This document shows, piece by piece, positions 21,631 through 33,405 of a stretch of DNA of 64,000 bases (positions are counted from its first letter, which is position 1; each line of letters starts with the position of its first letter). Position numbers and translations under genes: made by a program. The stretch covers positions 49,950,601 through 50,014,600 of the forward strand of contig OX421964.1 of NCBI GenBank assembly GCA_949128115.1. The letters run 5' to 3'. Origin of the DNA: Anaspis maculata (taxonomy: Eukaryota > Arthropoda > Insecta > Coleoptera > Scraptiidae). Under the pieces are notes generated by a model that did not search any database, had not been told where the DNA came from, and saw only the letters and a program-made list of their open reading frames with translations.

Positions 21631-24600
21631 ATGTCAAGTAAGTACCTATACCTACCTACATAGTCCTATTATAAATAAGTACCATTGTGTACTATTGGGA
21701 GATAATTGTTTTCGTACGGCTGTAATATTAAAGTAGGCGAATTCCCAAAATTTCTGCTTGTCGAGACGACTTGGGAACCAGACGCAGCCTATTTGATAAA
21801 ATGAAACCGTACGAAACATTATTCTCCCAATAGTACCATAAAATTGCTGTTACGTTTTCAATATGAAGTCTGCCGGCGTGTGACGTGTGTGATTTTATTA
21901 CATTAACAGCTCCGACTTCTCGGGATAGAATCTTCCATTTTCCATTCCATTTTTGATAGTTTGCGATTTACTATTTTCTTCAGTTCGTAATGAATACCCG
22001 TAGCTTTGCACAAACTTTTCATTTTCCGAATAGCTTGCAGCCTTTTGGATATGCGGATAGGGATATGCCTACGCCTATTTTTCAAAAGTGCTTCGGGTTT
22101 AATCAACTTTTTGATGTCTATTATTCCTAGTCTGGGTGTTGTCCTATCATGTAGATAATTTTATTATTGTGATTGTGATTCCAAAGCAAGTTTTCGCATG
22201 TTTTATGTCAACCGCCATTGTGAAAATACAAAATAAAAGTAGGTCAACTCTAGGCAGGGCGAAGGCCGCGTAGGCGAAGCGATGCTATTTTCTTTTACAA
22301 CAAACCAAATTTCACTAACCTAACATAAAATGAATAAGATTTAGGCGAAGAAAAACAGTAGGTACCTAGTCGCGATGCCGGCATGCCGTTTCTCAAATGA
22401 ACATCGATTTTCGATAACAAGCCTCCATTGAATGATTGTTGTCACTTTTGATCAAAAGGGTCCAGTGGCGTAGACAGTGGGGAGGTTGCTCCTTTCAACT
22501 CCTCTGCTTTCTACGCTACTGAACATTTTGCTCAAATTATTGCACACTTCGATTCATTCTTTAATTTAGATTAATACACTCGGAAAGTGCATAAACCACA
22601 AGAGATTCTTTACCAGCGATAAATATGCATGTAGCTTTTGACGTTTGTCAATTTGATGTTTGTCAAGGTGAATACAAAAACGACTGTGATCTGTGATTAT
22701 ATTTCAAATCGTATATTAATCTCCCTAAAATACACTCGAGATCAACTTTTTCCCTTCGGATCCATTGTTTTGATCACTCTCAAGTTTGATTGACACTGGT
22801 AAAAACTCTCAAATGAAAGGACGCAAAAAAAACTGCTCCAGCAAGCTGTCGCAGTTTTTTCACGCCTGTCATTTTCGAGTTATTACCGTGACAATCAAAC
22901 TTTCAAGTCAAAACATTTTATCCGGGAAAAAGTAGATCTCTTGTGTATTTACCCCCGAACAAAAATTTACTCTTTGAAAATTTTTAGTAGAGACTTTATT
23001 TTCGATATACAGGGTGTTACACAACATCTGTCGGAAAATGAAGGAAGTGATTCCCTGAATCATTTTAAGAAAAAACTATCAACATGGGTCAGCAAACGCA
23101 CCATTTTTGAGATACAGGGTGTTGAAGTTGAAAAAAAAATGTTTTTTGCGGAAATCTCAGGAAGCGTTTCAACTACAGATCTGAGCTTTTGCACATGAAT
23201 TACCATTGATAGTATCTCCATTTTGTGTTTTCATCAATTTTTCACAATGTACCAGTGTTGAAGTTTTTAAGCTTAAGTAGCAGTTTTTTCCTCTAACTTC
23301 TACGTCACTGGAAAAATTGAGATTTTGACAGCATTATTTGATGCGCCAGAGTTCTTTACACAAAACAGGTACTTTTGGTTCAAAGCTCTAAACTTCACCG
23401 TTTTCGAGAAAAATGGCATTTTATGGTCAAAAACATGACATTTTCACAAAAATTTGTTTTTTCAAAATCAAACAATTTTAACCAGGGTTCGAGGATATAC
23501 ATCGAGCGATATATCATGATATACAGGGCTTTCATTTCAAAACGCCCCACCCCCGGTTTTTTCTTCAAGACATTTTTCTCAAAGAAATCCCGAGATAGGT
23601 CGATTTTATAATCGAGGGGGACATCTAAGACATATTACCAAATTTTTATCTTCAACCCCTTCGCCCCCTCCCCACCTAACTTTGAAATTTCAATTGGCAT
23701 TACCTATAGGTTAAATATAGGCAGTGTAAAAGGCATTTTAGATTAGTTACTATAGGTAGCAAAGATATCTTGTAAAACATCAAACTGAATGTGATAAAAT
23801 TCTCTTTCCGACAAAAATATTTTCAAAATTTTTAAACCACCCTCCAACCCTTCTAAAATTCCGCTCATTGTTGATTAAACGAACGTTTTTTCCATATAAT
23901 CTTCCTATTTCTGGGAAATAGATTTTCCAGCAAAAACAGATCGATTTTCATTTCCAGGGGGTCATCTAAGACACGTATTGTAAAAATTTTATCCTCAACC
24001 CTACTCAACTTTGAAATTTCAAATTGCATTACCTACCTTGTGAAACATCAAATGAAAGGTAATAAAATTCTCTTTCCGTCAAACGTTTTTAAACCATCCC
24101 CTATTTAAAATTTTAAAGTAGGGTAGGGTGGTGCGAAGGGGTTGAAAATAAAATTTTGGCAATACGTTTCTTAGTTGTCCCATTCGGAATGAAAAGTGAT
24201 CTGTTTTTGCTGGAAAGTCTATTTCCCAGAAATAGGAAGTTATTAGGGAAAAAACTTTCGTTTAATCAACAATGAGAGGATTTTAGAAGGGTTGAGGGGT
24301 GGTTTTAAAAATTTGGAAATATTTTTGCCAGAAAGACGATTTTATTACCTTCAATTTGATGTATCACAAGATAGGTGATGCTATTTTAAATTTTGAAGTT
24401 AGGTAGGGTGGGCGCGAAGGGGTTGAAGGTAAAACTTTGACAATACGTGTCTTAGGTGTCCCCCTCGATTATAAAATCGACCTGTCTCGGGATTTTTCAA
24501 GAAAAAAATGTTTTAAAGAAAAAACCGAGGGTGGGGCGTTTTGAAATGGATATGTTATTTCAGAATGATTGACCTCGCTGTAGGCGGTGAAAGTGTAAGC

Positions 24601-27416
24601 ATTGTTAAACATAAGTACATTGTAAAAAATTGATAAGAAGCACAAAATGGAGATACTATGAATGGTAAATTATGTGCAAAAGCTCAAATCTGTAGTTGAA
24701 ACGGTTCCTGAGATTTTCGCAAAAAACAATTTTTTTTCAAACATCAACAACTATCTCAAAAATGGTGCGTTTGCTGACCCATTTTGATGGGAAACTTTTT
24801 TCTTGAAATGATCCAGGGAATCACCTCCTTCATTTTCCAACATATGTTTGGTAACTTTCCTGTATTTGAGTTTTAAGGTTGTAGTTTCCTAACCTAAAAA
24901 GCAACGGAATCTTTGGACCAGGTTCTCATTAAAACCAATGAATGGTAAAGGATGAAAACAGTCATCTGTCATCTGACTATTTATTCTGAGAAACTTGATC
25001 ATTTTGCACAAGTACAAAAAATAATAATAATAATTTTTTTAATTGACCGTGGGTTCCACAAAAAAAAGATGATTTGAGATTAGTCTAATACGAAATTAAG
25101 TGAACTTTTTCTGCTCTATGAAGCATGAACCCATTCGGTGATAGCACGACTGGACAAAGCAATCCTTCGACATTTTTAATTGTTCAAGAAAAGTTTTTCC
25201 CTCGCCAAATTACTTGTCGAGGTCAACGACCATCTCAAAACTAAATGAAAGGGCTGAACCAGTTCTCAGAAAAAACTGGCTGATTGGATATTGTTTTTTA
25301 AATTCATTTTTGTTTTGTAGAGGAATCGATCATGTCTGATAGCGAAGGCCTCGACGAAGGCAAACGAGTCAAGAGAGTAGGTCGCCGTCAACTTCAAAAG
25401 AGAGCTAAAAAGGAGTGGGAGCAGGCTATTGGAAATATTGACGAATCTAGTATGGATTGGTTAAAAGACGCCGGCTCGGCGGTTTCAAGTGTAGAAAGGA
25501 GTTCAGAATTTGTTGCGTTGCCAGAGGAGAGAGGCGACGTTTATTTTCCTGACGGTTCTTCCGTTGCTAGTTCTAGTCATTCTAATGGTTTTAACTCTCC
25601 CCTTCATATTACTGTTGCTCCTACCAGGTTGTCTGAACTATACAGCAGTTCTTCAAATGAAGGCAGTAGTTCCGAAGAAGCTGAAAGTAAGGATCTGTCT
25701 ACAGCTTTACAGGAATGGTACATCGTTTCAAAGGTTAACCTTACTCAGCTAGGGCAGTTGCTTGAGGTATTGAGGCCATACCATCCGGAGCTCCCAAAAG
25801 ATCCGAGAACTATTGTAAAAACTCCTAGATTTACTGCTGTTAAACAGCTGAGCAATGGCACTTATGTGCATATCGGTCTGAAGGAAGGGCTTCTTTCTCG
25901 TCTAAAATATGGTACTAAATTGAACGTAGACAGACTGGGTGTGGATATCAACATGGATGGATTACCAGTATCCAATAGTAGCAATGTGGAAGCTTGGCCC
26001 ATATTGGGAAGAAGCCAAGACCTTTGTGATGATAAGCCGTTTACTATAGGCTTTTTTTGTGGGTCGAGCAAGCCTGCTACGTTGAATAGTTATCTGGAAG
26101 ATTACATTCAAGAGGTTAAGATGCTAATAGCTGAAGGGATAGTCTTTGAGGAAAAGATGTATGAGGTCTACATTAATACTTATGTGTGTGATGCTCCAGC
26201 CAGAGCGTACGTGAAATGTATCAAGGGACACGGAGGATACAGTGGATGTGAGCGTTGCTTTCAAGAAGGTGAGCATGATGGTAAGCGGATGACATTTCAA
26301 CCAAGTACGGCTGGTCGTCGAACGGATGAATCATTCGACAGGCAGGATGATGAGGGTCATCACAAAGGCGTGTCACCACTTGTTGCGTTACAAACTCTAT
26401 TTGTGACCATGTTTGTCTTGGATCCCATGCACCTTTTGCTGCATGGTGTTTTGAAGAGGTTTCTCAAATATCTAACAGGAAAATGCATGACAAATGCAAG
26501 ATTGACGGCTGCTCAAATTTTCAAGATTTCAGCCAATAATGTAAACCTGGAACCACACATAGCACGTGAATTTGCCAGAAAACCAAGGTCTCTTGCCTTT
26601 GTAGGACGGTGGAAGGCCACAGAATTGAGGTTATTCCTTTTGTACACAGGTGTCATAGCAATGAAAAATGTTTTTGCAGAAGAACTCTACAATATTTTTC
26701 TTCTTTTACATGTAGCATCACGAATCATTTCTCATCCGCAGCTAGTCAAAAAGCCAGCCTTTGTTGATTATGCAGAGAACCTATTTTCGACATTTGTCAA
26801 ATCTTGTTGTGATGTGACTGTATTCGGACCCACTTTCACAGTGTACAACGTCCACAGTTTATTGCATATCTGTGATGATGTTCGAAAGTACGGTGCTATA
26901 TCAAGCTTCAGCTCGTTCCCGTTTGAAAACCATTTGGGAATTATCAAGCGTATGGTAAGATCTGGGGTTCGTGTTGCTCAGCAAATAGCCAGACGGCTAA
27001 TTGAAATAGATTCTGTTGAACGTGTTGACAATAAGCCTAGTACTAGGCCATCAACCCTATCTCCTTGTGGCTACGTTGAGCATACTGGCGAGTTCAAATC
27101 ATTGGCAAGTAATGAATATATGCTTACACCACTTTCGACCAAAGATGGCTTCTTCAGGATGGGTCTATCCACAATAGGCCAACTGAAGAAAATTATAAAA
27201 ACACCTGATGGAGGTGTTCAAATAATGGCCGATGTTTGTGACAATCTCGAAGATTTATATACTTATCCATTGGAGTCTAGCAAAGTGGGGGTGTATAAGT
27301 TTGCTGATTGGACTGCGTGTGATATCTCGCTTGATATAACATCTATTACAGGGAAATTTATGGTATTACCATTTGGAGATGAGAGGGCTGCTTTTCATCT
27401 CTTGCACACATCATGA
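21631..27416 (+). CDS. Putative transposase of the 11.4-kb element (two coding exons)
   Basis: The main exon is 25321-27416; its first internal ATG is at 25332 (694 codons). A TTTTGTAG acceptor precedes 25321. About 3.7 kb upstream, ATGTCAA|GTAAGT at 21631-21637 supplies a start and strong donor that join in frame, adding six residues (inference). The N terminus is acidic and Ser-rich. A CxxH-like knuckle CIKGHGGYSGCERC lies near residue 296, DPMHLLLHGVLKRFL near 363, and FPFENHLGIIKRMVRSG near 529. The latter two carry Asp and Glu residues that could be catalytic. This architecture occurs in large arthropod transposon proteins found beside DUF4806 genes. No stop or frameshift was seen. It acts presumably in the nucleus on the element's ends. 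Confidence 0.7.
21690..21835. repeat. Small hairpin MITE in the transposase intron
   Basis: TACTATTGGGAGA (21690) pairs with TCTCCCAATAGTA (to 21835), and TTTTCGTACGG pairs with CCGTACGAAA just inside. About 146 bp; no ORF. Confidence 0.6.
22731..22947. repeat. Hairpin MITE in the transposase intron
   Basis: TACACTCGAGATCAACTTTT (22731) pairs with the complement ending GATCTCTTGTGTA (22947). Inner blocks CTCAAGTTTGATTG and CAATCAAACTTTC also pair. Confidence 0.6.
23008..24865. mobile_element. Foldback element F2, 1.86 kb, in the transposase intron
   Basis: ATACAGGGTGTTAC (23007 onward) pairs with the complement ending CCTGTAT (24865). The arms run to a centre near 24110. Inside is a second nested palindrome (ATACAGGGCTTTCATTTC at 23520 against ~24540). 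Each arm contains two direct copies of a module with GGGGG(A/T)CATCTAAGACA and TTTGAAATTTCAA. The CGAGGGGGACATCT module is shared with F1 at 1989-3602, so the two belong to related families. Confidence 0.75.
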
Positions 27417-27833
27417 CTTCTCACAGGTGAGCAAAAATTAGGCTCATAGCATAGCATAGACATAGTCTGAAGGTGGTTTTGTCTATATTTGGTTTCAGTT
27501 TATCTTTTACTTTGGTTTTGTCGGTATTCTTCGCCATTGAATTTTTAATTTTTCTACTGTAATTATTTATATTTTTCTTCCGAGTTTTTCTTTATTCTCC
27601 AGTTGGGTAGTAGGAAATAGTAATCTTTGTCAGGTTTGTATATGTATAGTATACAATATAAAATAATAAGTATCAGTGTAGTTTAAATTATTAGTCTTAT
27701 TACATAGCCTAGGTTTTGTCTGACTTTGGGAGAAAGGATAAATATATTATACGAAAATTCCTTCGAACGATTTCGAGAAGAGAATCGTAAGTAAATGTGA
27801 ACATGGTTACATTGCATTTTCTTATTTTTGCAG

Positions 27834-30800
27834 GCAAATTTGTAGTGGTGGAATTTCCACCAAAATTAGGAGCAGACAAGCCGGAAGTGTCTGTAGCACC
27901 AGAAATGTGGATTGTCCGTGACCAGAAGCTTTGTTGGTGGCCCACTCACCTTAAAAACGACTTGGCAAAACAAAAGGCCATTTCTTCCAAAGTTGAAGTT
28001 ACATCAAATTTCACGAGTTGCTTATTTAACAGGATATTGCGCACATATGGTATTATATATTATTTTTTCCCTCAAAAAAAAAAAAATCTTGTCTCGGTTC
28101 TTGTGTTTTGAATATGCTCTGTTTTCAGATACCTACAAAGCTGCCAGGGAAGGTCTTAAGAAATCGGAGGCAGTTAGTGACTGGGACTCGGCAAAAGAGG
28201 ATCTGCAGCAGTCTTCGAGAGGTCGCCACATAAAACCAATTGTGCGTTTAGATTTTCAAGAAGACAAGGATGATGAGGACTCATCTGAGGTGAATTCGAA
28301 GCCAAAATCTAGATCGAAGTTGGCCATCAAACATCCTCCACAAGTATCCTTTCATGAAAGTAAGAATGAAATTATTCTAGGTACCTACATTCCTCGCTAC
28401 ATTCTTATTAAATGGTGTCATACTTTCGCCTGCACCTTTATCATGCATTCGTATAAGAAATGACTTTTAATAACCTGAATTTTACAGGTTCTCCTGCCGA
28501 AGATAAAGATGATGAGCTTCTCGAAATCAATGATCGTGCGGGCGCAACGAAACGCCAAGGTATGTGCATCAATATGATTTTTATTCTGATGACAGGACTG
28601 CACTTTTCGGTATTTTGACTCACATGTGTGTACTCTATTTATAGATTCTGACAAAGGTGGTGGTCCTATTCCTATTGATAATAAAAGTAGACTATCAAAG
28701 ACTATCAAAGATGCTGTCCAGAAAAATGTTCGTGCAGGCACGTCAAAACGCCAAGGTATCCATCAATATGATTTTTATCTCAGATGTGTTATTTACTATA
28801 TTTTTGACTCATGATTGTGTGCTATACAGATTCTAACAATGGCCACCATCCTATCCATAGTGGAACATCCAAAGGTGTTGTTCATAAAAATGATCGTGCG
28901 GGTACGTCAAAACGCCAAGGTAATACAAAGTGCCATATCTTTATGGTTTTTATCACAGATGTTATTGTTATTACGATGTTTTTTTTACTCATATGTGGTG
29001 CTATTATTTACAGAATCTGATAATGGTCACCATCCCATGGATAGTAGAATATCCAAAGGTGTTGTTGTCCATAAAAATGATCGTGTGGGCACGTCAAAAC
29101 GCCAAGGTATGTGTCATCTTTATGGTTTTTTATTCTGAATCCAGATCTGTTGGTACAGTGTTTCTGATTTATGTGCGTGTTTTCATTTACAGACTCTGAC
29201 AATGACCACCATCCTATTGATAGTAAAATCTCCAAAGGTGCTGTACATCAAAATGAACGTGCGAGCACGTCAAAACGCCAAGGTACCTTAATGCCATCTG
29301 TATGGTTTTTTCTTCTGATCCGAGGTCTGTTATTATTTTTTTTTATTTATGTGCGTGCTGTTATTTACAGACTCTGACAATGATCACCATCCTATCGATA
29401 GTAGAGTATTTTCCAAAAATGCTCATAAAAATGAATGTGCGGGCACGTCAAAATCCCAAGGTATGTGCCATCACTGCCATCGTTATGGTTTTTATCCTGA
29501 TTACAGGGGCCCATTTCTTAAAACTACAAACGATAATTTACAATGGTGTGTACCTAGCTCTGGTAATCTATTGTTGTAACAATGGGTTGCCAAGACTACA
29601 CACTTGTAATTTGTCGTTTGTAGTTTTATGAAACGGGCCCCTGGACTGCGTACTCACAATGTTATATGACTCATGTTTGTACTATTATTTGCAGACTCTA
29701 GCAATGACCACTATCTTATCAATAGTAAAGTGTATAAGGGTGCTGTCTATGGAACTGATCATGCAGACACACCACAGCACCAAGGTAATCGGTATGTTTT
29801 ACCCTTATTGATATTTTGACTTATGTGAGCTTCATTTATACAGACTCGTCAAACGAAGGCAGTCATCTGTTGGATCAGTCATGGGAAACAAATCGTAGTA
29901 ATGGACATCCAGACTCGCCAAATCATCAAGGTTTGTGGTCGTTTTTTTTTTCTCTAAAAATGTGAGCTAAATATTGGTTTCCGAGTTTTTATCGTGCGTG
30001 TGCCGTCTGGCAAATTGTGCACAACTGTTAACTTTGTAACTGTAATGATGGTTTGCATTCATACAGACTCGTCGAACAAAGACAGTCATTTGTCGGACGA
30101 CCCATCGGAAAGCAGTGGTAGAAATGGACATCAAGACTCGCCAAATCAGAAAGGTTTGTGGCCTTTTTGCTAAAATGTTATGAACCAATGTTGGTTGCAA
30201 TTTCAAAACTGTGAAGAGTCGAGCATTGTAATGGTTTGCATTTTCCTATAATTATAATGAATAATTATATGTTATAATGAAATTCAATACGGATACAGAG
30301 AAAATTAATGTAAGGTACCTTGTTGGGTGATAGATCTTCATATTATTATGTAATCCCAATAATCCCGCAGCCTTAAGGTCAATCACATCTATAATTTTTA
30401 ATTACAGATTCCAGTTCAGCAGGCAGTACTCCAGACCGTCCGCAGTTGCCAAAAAGAACGGGACTTGGTAAGTACAATAATTCAGGGAACCTGAACCGAT
30501 ATCATAAAATCACTCAAAATTCATTATCATATGAAAAACGGTGGTTCAGGTGCCCATTAGCTAGTATGAGCTTTAAAATATCCTCACTGTGCTCGCTAGT
30601 AAGTATTTCAAATGTGCATAAATTAATGTAATGTTGTTTTGCAGATATGCTCAAGGAAGTCATGAAAGATGTGAAATCCTTGAAAAATGAGCAAAAAAAT
30701 CAAAATGACTTGTTGGAGGAAATTCTCCAACGGTTAAAAAATCGGGGGGTTGTACTCAACCACCCAGACGTTATGCCGGCAATTCCTTTGAGGAGCAGGG

Positions 30801-31656
30801 AGGACGTGGACGCAATGGAAGAGTGTTTGGCGTCTGACGCCAACGCTGAATACTTGGTGACTATATTACATAATATTGGAAGCTACTATGCATAATACCT
30901 AATATTTACCAATTTAGTTTAATATCCCTTAATGCTGTTTTTTACCTTATTTTAAGACAAAAAAACTGTCGCAAGAGGGAGGCAGAGAAGTTAAAGATAG
31001 CGTCCAACGAATGTGCGGGAAACTGCTGCAGCGCAAGCTAGCAAGCTTATATAGCCTTCGGGGCCGGGCCAAAAATGGCCAGTGCAAATTGAAATTTGCG
31101 GGCTTAAAGTTATTTCAATGTCTGAAAGGTCAGTACACAATGAATCCATATCTCTTGTTTTATTGGAACTGTATATTATGATTGTTTCTATGCATGTATC
31201 GTGTCATCAAATTGATTTTTAAGTTGAGCTGGCTGAGGTCTAGTCAAAAGTATGATAGACTTCGGTCACTCACGTTTAGCTAATAACTAGGTCACAGCCT
31301 GGCGAAATCCGAATTTTCGAACATCATTTTTTGTATGTCAAAGTCTATTATTACTAAACCCCATTCACATAAATCATGATTCGAGTGACCTGGGTGCCTG
31401 GCCGCGTGACACGCTAGGAAAGGAGAAAATCGGGAATTCATAGGTCACTCGAATCACGATTTATGTGAATGAGGTAGGTATACTGTTTTTTTTTTCACCT
31501 ATATTATTGTATGTAGATACCTTTATTTTATTTGTATATCTATTAATGTTCTTGTTGTTTTCAGATGCAATTTTGGTTGTTCACCCAAAAGGGGATGGAC
31601 AAATAATAGAAGAAGAAATAGGAAAATTTCTTAAAGTTTCTCCATTTCGAGTCTAA
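27834..31656 (+). CDS. DUF4806-type second gene of the transposon, 15 exons, tandem exon amplification
   Basis: Exons: 27834-28049, 28129-28359, 28488-28559, 28645-28755, 28830-28919, 29014-29106, 29193-29282, 29371-29460, 29695-29784, 29844-29930, 30067-30153, 30408-30467, 30645-30856, 30957-31128, 31565-31656. All have GT-AG borders. With one base from a missing 5' exon the total is 598 codons, exactly in frame. The N-terminal FVVVEFPP...CWWPTHL block and the C-terminal domain (LRSREDVDAMEECL, TKKLSQEGGREV, LKDAILVVHP) match the layout of DUF4806 proteins. A coiled coil (VKSLKNEQKNQNDLLEEILQ) lies between. Middle exons encode ~30-residue Asp/Ser/His repeats ending in (A/V)GTSKRQG. Function is unknown; a partner of the transposase is inferred. 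The first coding exon was not identified; an ATG at 27803 would work only unspliced. Confidence 0.75.
28645..29784 (+). repeat. Six tandem ~180-bp exon+intron units
   Basis: Exon starts at 28645, 28830, 29014, 29193, 29371 and 29695 are spaced 185, 184, 179, 178 and 324 bp. The last gap includes a 136-bp MITE (29506-29641). Each unit has an ACAG or similar acceptor, ~90 coding bases beginning (A)TTCTGACAATG-like and ending CACGTCAAAACGCCAAG, then a GT donor. Every exon is a multiple of 3 with phase 1 at both ends, so unit gain or loss keeps the frame. Confidence 0.8.
29506..29641. repeat. 136-bp palindromic MITE in an intron
   Basis: GGGGCCCATTTCTTAAAACT (29506) pairs with AGTTTTATGAAACGGGCCCC (to 29641). 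It enlarges this intron to 234 bp, against about 90 bp for its neighbours, and does not disturb the splice sites. Confidence 0.75.
31359..31474. repeat. Hairpin repeat in the last intron of the DUF4806 gene
   Basis: CCATTCACATAAATCATGAT pairs with ATCACGATTTATGTGAATG across a loop containing GGAAAGGAGAAAATCGGG. A related GGAAAGGAGAAATCTGGG block is at ~8256. Confidence 0.6.
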
Positions 31657-32087
31657 TATAATATGTAATAGGTAGGGGAGAAGTAGGTTAGCTGCTAAAA
31701 TGACATAGATACTTCCTAAATTTCCTGAATCGAGGCCTAAATAATAGTATTATTGAATACAATCAGATGTAATAGGTACCTACTTGTTTGATAATAATAT
31801 ATTGATACCTATAAAAGTAAAATTTATAATTACAATACCGTTGAAGCCAGAATAACTTTATGTTTCATTATTTTATTTCATTATTGTTCCTTTTAAACAA
31901 AAATGGGTGGGGGTAGCGGCAGGTGAAGTTTGGGGGAGGAGCTAAATGGTGGAGTACTGAACAAAGCGCCGGACACATACGGTAACGGACGGCAAGCGGG
32001 CGGAATGTAGATACCGGGGGGGGGGGAGGTGCATATGGGTTGCACGGCACCAGTGGTTTGGACGTTTCATGAACGGGAGCTGGTAGA
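31657..32087. other. 3' flank of the DUF4806 gene, no gene recognised
   Basis: AT-rich sequence, then a G-run (32017-32027). No clear AATAAA follows the stop at 31654-31656. Confidence 0.4.
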
Positions 32088-32370
32088 TCAGGTATGGTAT
32101 TATATCGAGGGGGCAGGGTGGTGCCGCTTCTTATGAACGCTGAAAGAACGTGGGGGGGAGGGGGGAGGGGGCAGGGTGGTGCCGCTCCTTATGAACGTTT
32201 AATGAACGCTGAAAGAACGTTGGAAGCCGAGCGTTCCATCGAGGTTCCAGGAACGTTCAGGACGTTCAGCGAACGTCAAAATCGGCGAACTTCTAACCTT
32301 CAGCGAACCTTGAATTGGCGAACGTTCTAACGTTCAGCGAACGTTCATGAACTGTACGGTGCTACTAGGG
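32088..32370. repeat. Right subterminal repeats and TIR of the 11.4-kb transposon
   Basis: A GAGGGGGCAGGGTGGTGCCG... unit occurs twice in direct order (~32107 and ~32166), each followed by CTTATGAACG and GCTGAAAGAACG. Then come several GTTCAGCGAACGTT words and the terminal GTGCTACTAGGG. Confidence 0.65.
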
Positions 32371-32828
32371 CATTTTCCCAAGATGGCGGCTCGAGCACAA
32401 CAGGTAGAGGCGGGGACTTTTATTATGTTTATTAGTATACCTTAACCGGGTCCGTGTTCCACATTTCACCTTTAACGGCAACAGTACCTATGCGATTAGT
32501 GATGTAGGTATACGTTGTTTCAGATTGATTGCTATCTCAGTAGGCATTGGAAGTATATGGTAAAAGTCGCTTTAGCTTTGTCTAGTTCTAAAACGTTTAT
32601 TGTTTTAGTCCCAAGTCAGTGTGACATGTCAATCAAAATCAACCGCGAAGTTTTTTACTGCCGTCCTAGGAGGATAGAATAGTAAGGAGGGAACATACGC
32701 CAATGAAAGTGTAGCCATGCGGGGTAATCAACTACGCCCAGTAACTGTATCGAGTCATCAGTGCAACTTGACATTAGTGACTGCGATTTGATGAAAATGA
32801 CATTTGTAAATAAACGTAATTTGAGGTT

Positions 32829-33098
32829 ATGGAATGTGACTGCTGTGCAGTGCTGTGCTTCTTCGGATTTTTGGCTGTTATTCTACCTAAAAGACCGACA
32901 GGAACAGTTTTCGAAGACGTGTTGAAAGACATGCTGCGGCATACGACGTGTAAAAGTGATGATCCCCGCATTGGAAGCATTGAAATGGACGTCATTCTTT
33001 TGAAGTGTGTTGGCCAATATCTGCATCGATGCGTGTTTATTGATTTGGCGCATAGGAACTCCCTGCGATCATTGCTCCTTGCATCCCCTAGGATATGA
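32829..33098 (+). pseudogene. Gene-like fragment carried in the X family
   Basis: The 89-codon frame contains FGFLAVILPKRPTGTVFEDV and DPRIGSIEMDVILLKCVGQY. Equivalent peptides occur in both arms of X1 (16140-16367 and, minus strand, 16396-16584). In the X1 left arm, an intron-like GTATGTTG...CCCTATAG follows the MDVIL codons. No family was recognised. Conservation across arms reflects shared transposon history and need not mean selection. Confidence 0.35.
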
Positions 33099-33405
33099 CA
33101 TGGTCTATAGGGATTGGAAAATGTTTCACAAGCTCAAAAATTATGATCTCATGACACCCATCAACATACCTTGTAAAATGACGTCTATTTCAATGCCTCC
33201 AATGCGGGGATCATCACTTTTACACGTTTTATGCCGCAGCATGTCTTTCAACACGTCTTCTAAACTGATCCTGTCGGTCTTTTAGGTAGGATAACAGTAA
33301 GGTGACCAGATTTCGCAGTGAAAAAATCGGAACATGGGGAGACTTTTTTTTTAAAGGGGTGTACCTTTTAATTGCTGATTTAGAACTAGAACCAGGCACC
33401 TACCT

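Larger units (their letters stand above)
20941..32370 (+). mobile_element. 11.4-kb two-gene DNA transposon (CMC/EnSpm-like by inference)
   Basis: The ends are CCCTAGTAGCAC (20941) and GTGCTACTAGGG (to 32370), with a 2-bp CA target duplication (20939-20940, 32371-32372). Both subterminal regions are crowded with GAACGTTC / GTTCAGCGAACGTT words (20955-21065; 32140-32350). Such subterminal repeats are characteristic of CACTA/EnSpm elements. It carries a large putative transposase gene and a DUF4806-type second gene, both with apparently intact reading frames. It is therefore a candidate autonomous element. Superfamily assignment is tentative because the DDE residues were not proven. Confidence 0.8.
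20852..32435. mobile_element. 152-bp palindromic TA-target MITE, split by the 11.4-kb element
   Basis: The left half 20852-20940 begins CTAATAAACATAC. The right half 32373-32435 ends ATGTTTATTAG. TA dinucleotides flank both (20850-20851, 32436-32437), as in Tc1/mariner-type elements. With 20941-32370 and one copy of CA removed, the halves rejoin into a symmetric sequence (...GAAGGACCATTTTCCC...) that matches the solo half at 19563. Confidence 0.8.

Noticed and set aside
25510..25752. Overlapping plus-strand ORF inside the transposase exon
   Set aside because: Out-of-frame shadow of the transposase N terminus.
28645..30467. Regularly spaced repeats considered as a CRISPR-like or satellite array
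   Set aside because: Units have splice sites and in-frame coding exons, differ from one another, and belong to one spliced gene.
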